NCBI GenBank assembly: GCA_015832175.1
Contig: WJXW01000002.1
Location: 3,658,001 to 3,722,000, forward strand
Length of the DNA stretch: 64,000 nucleotides
Direction of reading: 5' to 3'
Source: Paraphaeosphaeria minitans
Lineage: Eukaryota > Ascomycota > Dothideomycetes > Pleosporales > Didymosphaeriaceae
Part shown: positions 34,677 through 44,643 of the stretch, piece after piece
Layout: every line of letters starts with the position of its first letter
How positions within the stretch are numbered: the stretch's first letter is position 1
Program-made: the position numbers and the translations under genes
The notes under the pieces: generated by a model
Database searches by the model: none
What the model saw: only the letters and a program-made list of their open reading frames with translations
What the model was told of the DNA's origin: nothing

Positions 34677-35317
34677 TTACTTGAGACCAATCTCGTCAGC
34701 AGTCCGGTCACAAAATTCGGCCATCTCGACATCCTTGATGCTGAGCCCCTCTGGTTTATGCGTAGTCCATTCGATGGTTACTTGGGAGTACAAATTATGC
34801 CAGGACGGATGGTGTCGCTTGGCCTTGCATTCATCCGCAACAATGGACATGAAGCGCCACGCCGAAGCAAAACCCGGAAATGTAAATTGACGCGAGATGC
34901 CTTTGTTTGATGGTGACAGCTTCCACTTTGAGAGCTTTGTCAGACGCTGGGGTAGGTCGGACGGTTGCTTGGCGGAGAAGACGACACGTGCAAATTGATT
35001 GCTGTCGACATCGTTGCTGTTTGAAGAGGTTGAAGCGTGGGCGGTTGTGAGAGAGCGAGCACATGGCACCCGACAACGAGCATGGCACGACTCGAGGGAC
35101 CCGCGTGGTGTCGGACGAATCGGTCCATTTCGACTCTGAAGTTGGCGCTGTGAAGATGACCACGGCCCGGCGCGCAAGACGCGTCCGCAGACCCTTCAAC
35201 TGGATGTTAGAGGAACGTTGTTAGGTCCTGAGGTAATCAGGGAGATGCATGAGGAGCTAGCAGATGTGCGGCTCCACCCGCTTTTGGTGAGACGTACTGA
35301 GGTTGCGCCGCAAACAT
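34677..35317 (-). CDS. Pterin-4a-carbinolamine dehydratase (DCoH/PhhB family)
   Basis: The domain frame ends at 34677 and shows the family signature KRHHPSWHNLYSQVTIEWTTH followed by GLSIKDVEMAEFCD, i.e. the catalytic His-His pair and the WxNxYxxV strand. The enzyme dehydrates 4a-hydroxytetrahydropterin and so recycles the pterin cofactor of aromatic hydroxylases. The domain frame has no ATG of its own. A start at 35317 with a 20-nt first exon (35317-35298, GTACGT donor) and acceptor at 35194 after a CTAAC branch gives an uninterrupted 178-aa protein. The N-terminal 75 residues are then Arg/Ser-rich and could be a mitochondrial presequence. Domain call is firm; the first exon is a guess. Confidence 0.75.
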
Positions 35318-35783
35318 GGTTGCCAATTGTGTTCACAGCTTGTTTCGACAGCGGTAAGAATGGCAATTGCCGGTATGGCTGCTCGCAGTCGCAGAGGGAT
35401 GCAGCCCGCGATGCAGGGGCCAGAATGTAGATTGGACTGTGTCAGCGGCCTCCCAGAGGAGGCAATTGCCGTTGGAGATGGGGCGAGAGACGATTGATGG
35501 TGGTTGAATGTGGATGCACGACGCTGCAAGGTGAAGGGATCAAATCAAAGCGCGCTGGGAACAAAGCGCGCTAACTGGCCCCGCAAAGTGACGTGCTACA
35601 TCGCCGTAGACTGCACGATCAACCCGTTGCAAAAAATAAGACGTTTGGTGCTAGGAGTTGTGTTTCTCGTTTTGTCGGGGTTACAGCGGCGAGGAGAGAC
35701 TAGGGACTGAGCTATGGATTGATCAAGATGCACAGAGCACAGGTGATGAGACTTCGCATGGCTGTACAGAGAGTAACACGATG

Positions 35784-36205
35784 TGACCCACCCAAGCTGC
35801 GAGCAAAATAATGTAAAGTGACCCAGCCAAGCTGCTAGGAGAGAATATTTAGAGTGACCTAGCCAAGTAGGATAGATGATTTGAGTGACCCAGCTAAGCT
35901 GCTCGCAAAGAACACCCAAAGCGACCCAGCCAAGTTGCCAGCAAAGAAGATTCAGAGTGACCCAACCAAGTAGGAAAGATGATTGATGATTTGAGTAACC
36001 CAGCCAAGTTGCCAGCAAAGAAGATTTAGAGTGACCCAGCCAAGTAGGAAAGATGATTTGAGTGACCCGCTGCCAGCAAAGAACACCCAAAGCCACCCAG
36101 CTTAGCTGCTAGGAAAGAATACTTAGAGTGACCCAGCCAAGCTGCTGGCAAACAATATCCAAATCGGCTCGGCCAAGCTGCTAGCAACGAGCATCTACCC
36201 AAAGC
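35784..36205. repeat. Degenerate 30-38-bp minisatellite, about 12 units
   Basis: Units begin GTGACCCAGCCAAG and continue in one of two forms: CTGCTAGCAAAGAA... (about 36 bp) or TAGGAAAGATGATTTGA (about 31 bp). The two forms recur in a loose higher-order order. Units differ by up to about a third, so this is an old array. Confidence 0.85.
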
Positions 36206-36611
36206 GATGGGGTATCTAGCAGTAGGTGGACTAGGTGGACTAGGTGGACTAGGAGACCATCTGGCGGATGCCCTCGGATGCAGGAACTTGCTGCTGCCGT
36301 AATGCAACGCATGCGGCCTGCGTGTTAGCGAGGCACACGCCATCATCTACTGTTCTACTGGCGGAGCTCGTGTGTGGCATGCTCACTCTAGTCACGACCG
36401 GATACGAACAATGTCCGGTGGACGCCAAGGCCAACGCCGTGAAAGAGCGTGTATAGGTCAGCATGTGCGCAGCGCGCGAGTTGTACATGATCGCCCAAAG
36501 TACAGCCTTTTGGCGGCGTGGTTCCCCATGAGGCAAAGGGGGGTCATTGACCATGCGCGCGTAATAAACCGACGCCCTGGGCCATGCGTCGTATCTGCTG
36601 CGCCGTGCATG

Positions 36612-36740
36612 GGTATGGGTGTGGATAGGGAGAGGGAGAGCGAGAGGGATAGGGATAGGGTGAGGGAGATGAGGGAGAAGGAGGGAGAGGGAGGGGGGGG
36701 AGGGAGAGGGAGGGAGGGAGGGAGGGAGGGAGGGAGGAGA
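36612..36740. repeat. Polypurine GA/GGGA tract
   Basis: About 130 bp almost purely purine on the plus strand, ending in GGGAGGGAGGGAGG. Such tracts can form triplex or G-quadruplex DNA; here it lies upstream of kapC. Confidence 0.8.
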
Positions 36741-37045
36741 GGGTCGTCGGCGTGTTGGTTGGGTTCGAGGCAGGCACGGCCGAAAGGGCCGAGGGCGGCG
36801 CACGCAGCCCAGGTGGCATTACTTAAGGCGGCTGCTCCCCAACTCTGAACAGTCACCCATCAGTCATCAACCATTGACTAAGCTCAGCCAATTCCATCAT
36901 CCTTCGCGAGCGTGAGTACTCTCCGCCCCATTGCGCCGCCCGCCGCCCTCGACCTCTGCAAACATGGGACGTCGAGTCCGCTGCCGTCGCGGGGCGCGGC
37001 CTGCGTGAAGCGCGAGGCAAGAACTAACCGCCACCGCCAGCCTGC

Positions 37046-37083
37046 CCGCCCGCCTGCCTGCCTGCCTGCCTGCCTGCCCGCCC
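37046..37083. repeat. TGCC/CCGC tetranucleotide run
   Basis: About nine CCTG units flanked by CCCG units in the leader region of kapC. Confidence 0.8.
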
Positions 37084-37323
37084 GCGCTGCCCTTTCACCA
37101 GCGCGCCTGCCACCTCCACACCTCTACGCTCCGGCCTCCACACCACACCACACCGCACCACCCGTACCGCTGCGCTTCGGTCGCTCTCGGTCGGCGTAAA
37201 TCAGGCTGCTTCCTCTGCCGCTCTCAGTTGGTGTAAACCAGGCTGCGTCCTCTGCCGCTCTCGACGTTTCCATTGATGCCGACCACCTTGCCTACGCTCT
37301 ATCCAAGCATCCGCACCTATAAC

Positions 37324-38324
37324 ATGCAGCAACCGCCCGCCACTCACGTAAGCATGCCATTACCCTCTTGCTGACCCGGCCCGGCGTGCGTGCAAGGACA
37401 CCTGCTGACTACCGCAGGACCCAAAGGCGCCCACCATCGAGATGAGTTAGTCGAGTCCTCCCGTTTCCGTCGTCCAAGCTACGACGTCGCGAAGCCCGAT
37501 TACTAACACGCCTGCTGCACAGGCTTAAGAGAGCATTTGCTTGCTGCTGGCGCTGGCCAGAGCAGTGCGTCCCAATCCATGCAGCAACACCCTCTCCAAA
37601 GTCCCCAGCAACACGCCATTGACCCTGCCATCGCCGGCCAGCAGTACCAGATGAGCCAGGGCGAGACGTCCCATATCGGCGACCCGGGCCAAGGCAATGC
37701 GAAAGGCCGCCGCGAGTTGAGCACATCGAAGCGCGCTGCCCAGAATCGCGCCGCACAGGTCTGCACTACCACCACATGACTTCGAGCTTCACTGACCATT
37801 CCCAGCGCGCCTTCCGCCAGCGCAAAGAAGAGTACATCAAGCAGCTCAAGGACCAGGTCAAAGAGTTTGAGCAGCTATGCGAGCTTTATAAGACGCTCCA
37901 GACCGAGAACTATCAGCTCCGTGACTACATCATCAACCTCCAGTCCCGTCTTCTCGAGACCCAGGGCGAGGTACCACCGGCACCGGCCGGCGTCGACCTT
38001 TCACGCCATGGTGAAGCGCCCAACCCCAACATGAACCAGGCTCCGCCGCAGCCTCAACCCGACCAGCAAGCGCAATCGCAGCAGAACACGAACAACAACA
38101 ACAACAATAACGGTGGCCTCTCGGACAGGCAGATTGGGGAGCTCCAGATGGCCGCTCAAGCAGCAGCCGCTGCGCAGCACGGTGGTCCGTCTCTGAGCAA
38201 TGGCAAGCATACCAACGATGGCTCGCCATTCTCAGGCGACTATGCGGACAAGCGCCAGAAGATCGGAGACTCTCCAGCGTCAGGTCAGCAATTGCAGTCA
38301 CCATACCCCAATCCTTATGCTTAG
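37324..38324 (+). CDS. kapC: bZIP transcription factor KapC
   Basis: Exons 37324-37347, 37418-37445, 37523-37758 and 37806-38324, total 268 aa. The first two exons are tiny (24 and 28 nt) but all three introns have proper signals (GTAAGC/CTGAC/GCAG, GTTAGT/CTAAC/ACAG, GTCTGC/CTGAC/CCAG) and phases agree. The last intron splits the basic region between AAQ and RAFRQ. The basic region KRAAQNRAAQRAFRQRK (87-103) is followed by a heptad zipper and the block ENYQLRDYIINLQSRLLETQGE, which I recognise from Aspergillus KapC. The rest is Gln-rich with a run of Asn (NTNNNNNNN) and ends in a basic/Pro tail. It should act as a nuclear DNA-binding regulator; targets are not known to me. A 5' leader of several hundred bases is CT-rich. 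Confidence 0.9.
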
Positions 38325-40004
38325 AAGCAGCAGGAGCCACCGAACCAAATGGCTTATAGCACCAAGCCGAGCAGATCCTCTGAAATCTCTGAGCTACGTG
38401 AACTGCTAGGGGGATCCAATAGGCTAGAGCTTTCTGCCGGCCCCATGTTGTCTCCATGTTTTGTTTATTCACGACTTCATGCATTGCGCAGCCCGCGGCT
38501 GCCGGTAACGGTAATTCTCCATACCCGGCGTTTCACGGCGGGACCTTTATGTTATACCATATTCCTTGGGGAGGGATGTCTCGGGGGGTTATTGTTCAGA
38601 ATTAGTGATGCGGCCGCATGGGCTTCACGTTTCAATCATCATGATCGCAAGCATCTGTACATTTACGATTGTTGCAATACAAAATATGACGCGGTTACTT
38701 TCTGTTGAGTTGACATTCAACTGCACGGCAAGTGTGAGGCAGACCTTGGGCCCATGCCATGTAGGTAAGCCGCAATGCTTACTGGGTCGTAAGGGGTGGT
38801 CTGCTTGGTAAAGCACGGCTTGTGTCACGTGTAGATTCCTTCAACATGGCGTGCTGCACTACCTACCTATTGCGGCGCCCCGTTTTTCTGGAAACACGAC
38901 ACCCCCACCTGCACTGGTTTGACGCCGCGAAGTTGGATCGACACCGTGCTTATGCATCACTCGCCAACAGTAGATGCGGTATGTCTAGTCTAGTCTAGTC
39001 TAGTCTAGTCTAGTCTAGTCTGGTCTAGTCTGGTCTAGTCTGGTCTAGTATAGTCTACCTAGCCTTGCTTACCTAGATGCGGACAAAGGTGCGATTGATT
39101 AGGTGGTATAAGTACGAGCTTTGGATCGAAGGACGGGGAGCACAAGTCGGGGGTGAGGGTGTGGTTGGTAGGTTTACCTACGAGGTGCTCGTGTCTGGTT
39201 TTGAAGTGTCCTCGTTGGTTGGTAGGTATGATACAACCAAGAGGGTACGGTAGGTAAGTATCACGGTGCGACCATTTCTTCCACGTTAAGTTGAGCTTTC
39301 GCCGATATTCTTTTCCGAGTGGATCACTAGGTACGAGAACCAGGTTTCGGGTATCCGTGGGTACTTTGCAACATGAAATTGTAAACTTCATCCGAGTATA
39401 TATCATCCGTACACGGTAGGTACCTCTAAGTCTATCTACCCACCGCTCGGTGTGCCGCCATCTGCCCCATTCCACGACGGTGAGCTCAGCTCGTGCGGCT
39501 TCACCTACATTTCTCCGACTCGGACACTTCGTAGCTCACTGTGTACTTCGATGTCCGTAATCTACATAATGAATATGCCCGATTCAGCCGCGCAAGGGTT
39601 GTTCATGGTGTCTAATTATATGGCGTTTGCAAAAAACAGAGATCACGAAATATAGAGCAAAGAATATGATGTTTTCTTTACCTACATTGGGCGGTGAGAT
39701 GCCTTTGGGGAACATCAGACAAGACATTCCACCACGAGACTACATACCATTTTAGTAACGATCCCGACACGTCATACCAAAGCCCATCGTCATGGCATCC
39801 CACGGATTCCCGTCACTCCCCGATGACACGCGGGCGAAGAAGAGAGCCCAACCTCCCAGCTGGAAGCAGGCATCCTCCCCCCTGCCAACCCTGAGTCGAG
39901 TTTCGAGCCCTGACAAAGCATCAGTCCTGCAGTTTCACACGAGGTTCCCAAGCGAGCTTGGGAAGTAGATACATAGCAAGACAACAGAGCAGCCAAACTC
40001 ACCC
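38325..40004. other. Intergenic, no gene seen
   Basis: Spacer of 1.7 kb between kapC and the convergent 93-aa gene, with a TCTAG microsatellite at 38986-39050 and TAGGTA motifs. No gene. Confidence 0.5.
38986..39050. repeat. Pentanucleotide TCTAG/TCTGG microsatellite
   Basis: About thirteen 5-bp units; the later ones alternate TCTAG and TCTGG, making a 10-bp higher-order unit. Confidence 0.9.
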
Positions 40005-40348
40005 TCAGATGGCGTCTGAGAAACTGCCCTTCTCGGCCTCGACCCGGGCCGCCTGCACGCGCTTCTCACGCGCCGCCTGCCGCTTGACGACGACGGCGCG
40101 CCAGGTGGTGACGCCCACGCCGAGGACGACCATGAGGAAGACGAGGCAGGCGAGACAGTGGACTGCCACGGGGTCTTGCTCGAACGCCCGGGCGAAAACT
40201 TGCTTGATGGCTACGCAAAAGTCAGTGCCGCGAGGCGGAGTCGGAGTCGGAGCGGGTCGTGGGTAGGCTCACCTTCAGCCCTCTTTGCATTGGGTTTGCA
40301 CTCGAAGATGGTGGGGCAGTTGCCGGGCTTGGTGTGTTTGTGGCCCAT
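40005..40348 (-). CDS. Small single-pass membrane protein (93 aa), unknown function
   Basis: Exons 40348-40273 and 40210-40005 with a 62-nt intron (GTGAGC, CTGAC, GTAG, phase 1). Neither exon is long enough to stand out alone. The protein begins MGHKHTKPGNCPTIFECKPN, has one clear membrane segment (VHCLACLVFLMVVLGVGVTTW) around residues 47-67, and ends in a very basic Arg/Lys/Ala helix. An N-terminal Cys-containing part and a basic C-terminal tail suggest a small organelle or ER membrane protein with the tail in the cytosol or matrix. I believe similar proteins exist in other filamentous ascomycetes but cannot name it. Confidence 0.7.
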
Positions 40349-41406
40349 TGTGGTGGTTGTATGCGTCCGGTGTGTACGGGTGTGGGAGCGTGGTAGTTAC
40401 TGTACAAGAAGAGGTGGTGTAGGGTGTAGTGGGAGAAGTGGAACAGGTGCAAAGGGGACTTGAAATACACCGCCTCGCTGGCAAACGGACTGACGGTCAT
40501 GGCGTGGTGACGCAATCTCGTCGTTGATAGCGCGGGGGGTCGAGTCGGTTTGTGAGAGAGAGTTGCCTAGCGGAGATGCGGCATGTGAAGCACTTGCGTG
40601 GCCGTGCGCGTTTGCACCGGACAGGTGAATGTGATCAACTGACGGAGAGAATAAGCTCCATAGGTTAGGTCAAGATAACAGGTAAACGAAGTGTGACCGA
40701 CACTGGCCGCTGAGAAGGAGCCGAGTCGTTCCTCTCATTCTGATCATGGCGACCTCGACATTTCTGCGGGATATATCGCAAAAGACGGGACATAGGCGGT
40801 TGACGGTGATATATTGTTCGACCGGCGGGATGAGCAAAGACCTAATCCTCGAAGCAATCAAGACATCAAACCACAGACCTGCAGTGTACTGAGCAACAAC
40901 CACAAAGAAGGAATGATCGAGCATTCTCACCAGAAAGCTCGCTGACGTGCTCATAACTCTTCCACATCCCTTCGAGTCCCAACCCCACAGTGTACTCTAG
41001 CAACGACCAATCCATCCGCCCACATGCAAGCAACTGATCATAGAAGGAAGGATAAAGGCGACTCGATATCAGTTTGACTAGACAACCAAGATAATCTCGC
41101 CGCGTCAAGCAAGCAAAGTCCTCCTCGCACCGCACGCAAGAGACGCCATTGCCGACCCGCTAAACAGAAAGAAGCAATTCCATTCATTCCCACCCTATTC
41201 CATTCCATTCCAAATCCGTTGCTGCGATTCCCGTCTTCTTGCCTGTATGCTCACTCACTGTACCTACAACCGCAACCACAACCGCTCTCGTGAATACCGC
41301 AAAGACAGACCGCCATGCAATTGATCGTATCGTTTCGTCATCACACAGTGTCTCAACACGCGCGCTGAGCAGAGCTGAGCCACGCTCAAGGAATAGCTGA
41401 GCCTGT
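40349..41406. other. Intergenic, no gene seen
   Basis: One kilobase between the 93-aa gene and the SRPK gene 3' end, including a CATTC-rich patch (41180-41215). No coding signal. Confidence 0.5.
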
Positions 41407-43539
41407 CTATCTCGTCTTCTTGATCTCGGTCGCCCACCCCTCGATCCCCTCGCCTTTGCTGCCCACCGTGATGTCCAAGCTCACGCTCTCCATCCCCTTC
41501 GTGTCCTTCAAAAACGCATGCCCGGCCATCCCGCCCGCATTCGCCCGATCCACAGGCAGCAGCTGCAGCATGGGCAGCAAGAACTCTGCGACCTTCTTGC
41601 TCTCCTCACTCGGGAAGTGGTATTTCTCGTGGAGGACGTCGGGCAGCGCCCAGTGGCGTAACCGGTGGATGTTGCGCAGCTCGCCCTTTCTATTGAAAAT
41701 TTCTTGCGACCATTTGCCGGACATGCAGAGGGATTTGGGGAAGGCGCCCAGCAGCTCGATGATCTGTGCGATGTGATCGTCATCTTTTCCGTATTTGGTG
41801 CCAGATTGCGGGTCGAAGAGGTAGTCGCCTGTTATGAGCTCGAATACCTGGGGGTTGTTATTTCACTTTCGAATGGGGTAAGCATCGGATCGGCGTACCA
41901 TAGCGGCCATACTCCACACATCGGTGCTCGCCCCCCACTTTCCGCCCAAGATGACCTCCGGAGACCTGTATTGCCGGGTCTGGATATCGTTGGTGAAGTG
42001 GTGCCCAACCCAGCACGCGTTGCCAAGATCTGCAATCTTGACTGATATGGTCTCGAAAGAGACGTCTTCGGCAAGCTTCTCTGCGGTTGTCTCGCTCTTA
42101 GAGGAATTGCCGCTCGATTTGTCCAGGCTTATACCCGATACTTCTTTCGTTAGGAGATCACTAGGCGATACGTTAGCTAGGCTATCTTCATGAGGTGGAG
42201 AAGCGTACGCAGTCTTTTCACGCTGTTTCTGCACGTCTTCGTCGCTTGCTGGTGGCTTGAGTCCAAGTCTTTCTGACATGGAGAGAGTGGCCGAGGGTGA
42301 CGGTGTGCCTGTGCCGCCACTCATTACATTGCCGTCCTGCGTAGGTGGTCGCAGCGTTGCAGGTGATTCACTGCCGGTGTTGTCGCTCACAATCTTATTG
42401 AGACTCTGTGTGCTACCGGGGAAGCTGGCCAAGTCGGAGTGACTGAAGCTCGCATTGAGGGGACTAGGGAGCGGCTGGCTGCCGGTGATGAGCGTTCTAC
42501 GCCTTCGCCGTCCATTTGGATTATTCCGCTCGCTATCCTTCTTAAGGTCGTCCTTGACGTATGTTTTTACGATCTGCTCGACGTCGCCGATTTCGATGAG
42601 CACGTTCTCCGGTTTCAGATCAGTGTGAATGATGCCACACTCGCGATGGAGGTAGTCGAGGCCCAGCAATACTTGTTTCGTAATTTGCTTGACGAGCGGC
42701 ATGGGTATACCGCGGTGGTTCCAGCGCTTTATGAGACCCAGCAGATTCTCCCCTAGCACCTCAAAAACCATGCACACGTGCACGCCGTTGGGGCCCTTGT
42801 GATTGAACGAGTCAAGCAGGCTGACGACATGGGCACGACCGGGGTGGTCCTTGTTCGCATCGACAACCTTCTTCAGCAGCTTGATCTCGTCGAGGGCGGT
42901 CTCGGTGTAGTGGGCGGCGGAGCGGACGACCTTGAGGGCGACGTGCTTGCCCGTGTTGTTGTCGCGAGACAGCCAGACGGTGGAGAAGTGGCCCCAGCCC
43001 AGCTTGCGCACAATGGTATACTTGCCGTCCTTGTACTCCTCGCCGACCTGGACGGGGTGGTAGCCGCCTTTGCAGTAGTCCTCGCTGTCCTCCTCGTCGG
43101 CCGTGTTGTCGGCCTCGTCGACCGACGACGACGAACTCGAGGGCGAGTTGCTCAATTGGTTCGCGTACATTTTGTGGTGGCCCAGCGGGGACGCGGTGGA
43201 GGGGGGCTGCTGTACACTGTGGCGAGTCAGCAAAAATTCAGATCCAAATTCTCAGGAAGCGCGCGGGGGGCCGCGTGCAAGCGGGGCATGGCAGGTGAAA
43301 GGGAAGGGAAGGGGCGACGGGGTGGCGGGTGACGGGTGACGGGCGATGGGGGCGGGCGACTGCACGCACTTGTAGTGAAAGGCGGCCGAGGCCTCTTCCT
43401 GCTGCTGGTGGCCGTCGGACGTGGTGATGATGGGCTTGAGGTCGGCCTTTCTGCGCTTCTTGCCGCCGTTGCCATTCGCGGCCTGCGCGACCTGCTTCGC
43501 CTTGTTGATGGCGGCCTTCTTGATGTCGGCGCCGTTCAT
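41407..43539 (-). CDS. SR-protein-specific kinase (SRPK; Sky1/Dsk1 type)
   Basis: Exons 43539-43370, 43216-41899 and 41847-41407, total 642 aa; introns 153 nt (GTGCGT to ACAG, phase 2) and 51 nt (GTACGC to CCAG, phase 0). The glycine loop RKLGWGHFSTVWLSRD is near residue 130, the ATP lysine in VALK follows, and the catalytic loop is HTDLKPEN at about 254-261. HTD in place of HRD, and DLG in place of DFG (KIADLGNACW), are SRPK hallmarks. A spacer of about 150 residues, rich in Ser, splits the kinase domain between the catalytic loop and DLG, as in the family. The activation segment reads IQTRQYRSPEVILG. SRPKs phosphorylate RS-domain proteins and act in mRNA processing and export, shuttling between cytoplasm and nucleus. 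N-terminus: KKRRK basic cluster and acidic stretch. Confidence 0.92.
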
Positions 43540-44643
43540 CGTGTCCTGCGTCTGTCTGTCCCCGCCGCAAGCGCCAACTAGGGTGGTCCGCGCTGCTTCT
43601 GGGGCGCCGGGTGTGGTGAGATGCGGGTAGGCTGCGGGCGCGGGCTCAGTTCATCGGGTATGCGCTGCTTGGGTGCGGAGCGGGAGTGTGTCGGGCAAGG
43701 CCAGCGCGCGCAGCAGAGCAGATGTTGCTGTTGTTGCCGTCGTCGTCGTCGTGCTGCACTGCACCTGCAATTGCTGGGTAGAGATGGGCTTCTGGCGCTC
43801 GTCTGTCGACCAATCTTGGGTCGCACGCCCTGGCAGAGATGGCAGCGTCTCTTTCTGTGCGCGCAACGCTGGGAAGCGTGGGGGGTTGGAAGATGGTGGA
43901 GGGATGTCTTGAGCGAGCAGCAAGAACAGCGTCTGGTGAGAAGAGGGCACAGGCTCGCATCGGACGGCGATGCAATGGCACGAAGCGCTGCTAGCTTGCA
44001 GGCTCGGGGCGGTATGATGCAACCAGCTTGTTTTCCGGGCCAGCAGGGCTGCAGTACGGCTACCCAACCTCGAACGCCGCACAGTCAACGTTGGCATGCA
44101 CTCTGGTCACGGGTAAGAGTACGCTGGGTTAGAGTACCCTAGGAGAAGAGGCACAGCACTCGAGCCTGTGATGGACGACTTGCTTGATTCCTTCGCACCG
44201 AGTGCAGTGCCAGTAGTCTAGCTGAGCCTTTGCCTAGCCGGACCCCAAGCCCAGCGGCTGTTTCCCGAATGCATCACCCCCCCCCCCCCCCCCCAACGCC
44301 CAACACCTCGTCCTATAGTACAGAAATGCGCCATGTCCATAGCAGAAGAGACCTATATAGTACAGCCACATGCCCATGCCCGTGCCCATGCCCATGTCCA
44401 TGTCCAACTTGCCCTTGCTGGTCGTATTCAATCATGCCTCGCTATGCAACACAAACGCCCCAGGCACGCCCGAAACAATCAAGGCGCCGCCAACAACCAC
44501 CCATCGACGTGATGGACCAGACTCTGTGTTGCACAAATCGCGCTTTGCGATGCCCGACTACTTCGCCGAAATGGCCGCAGTCCATCGCTGCTCATCTTTC
44601 CTACCAGACGTTAGCCACGCAGACGATCATGCTGAAACCTCGC
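43540..44643. other. Intergenic upstream of SRPK
   Basis: A 1.1-kb spacer with a C-run (44278-44295) and an approximate CCCATG hexanucleotide repeat (44366-44408). No gene; short GC-rich frames are not believed. Confidence 0.5.
44278..44295. repeat. Poly-C run
   Basis: About 17 consecutive C; length may be affected by sequencing. Confidence 0.9.

Larger units (their letters stand above)
35318..37323. other. Repeat-rich intergenic region upstream of kapC
   Basis: Two kilobases with a 30-38-bp minisatellite (35784-36205), a GGACTAGGT run (36226-36252), a long polypurine tract (36612-36740), a TGCC run (37046-37083) and a CT-rich leader to kapC. No gene. Confidence 0.6.

Noticed and set aside
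35596..36096. 166-codon minus-strand Trp/Leu-rich frame
   Set aside because: Produced by the degenerate minisatellite; not a protein.
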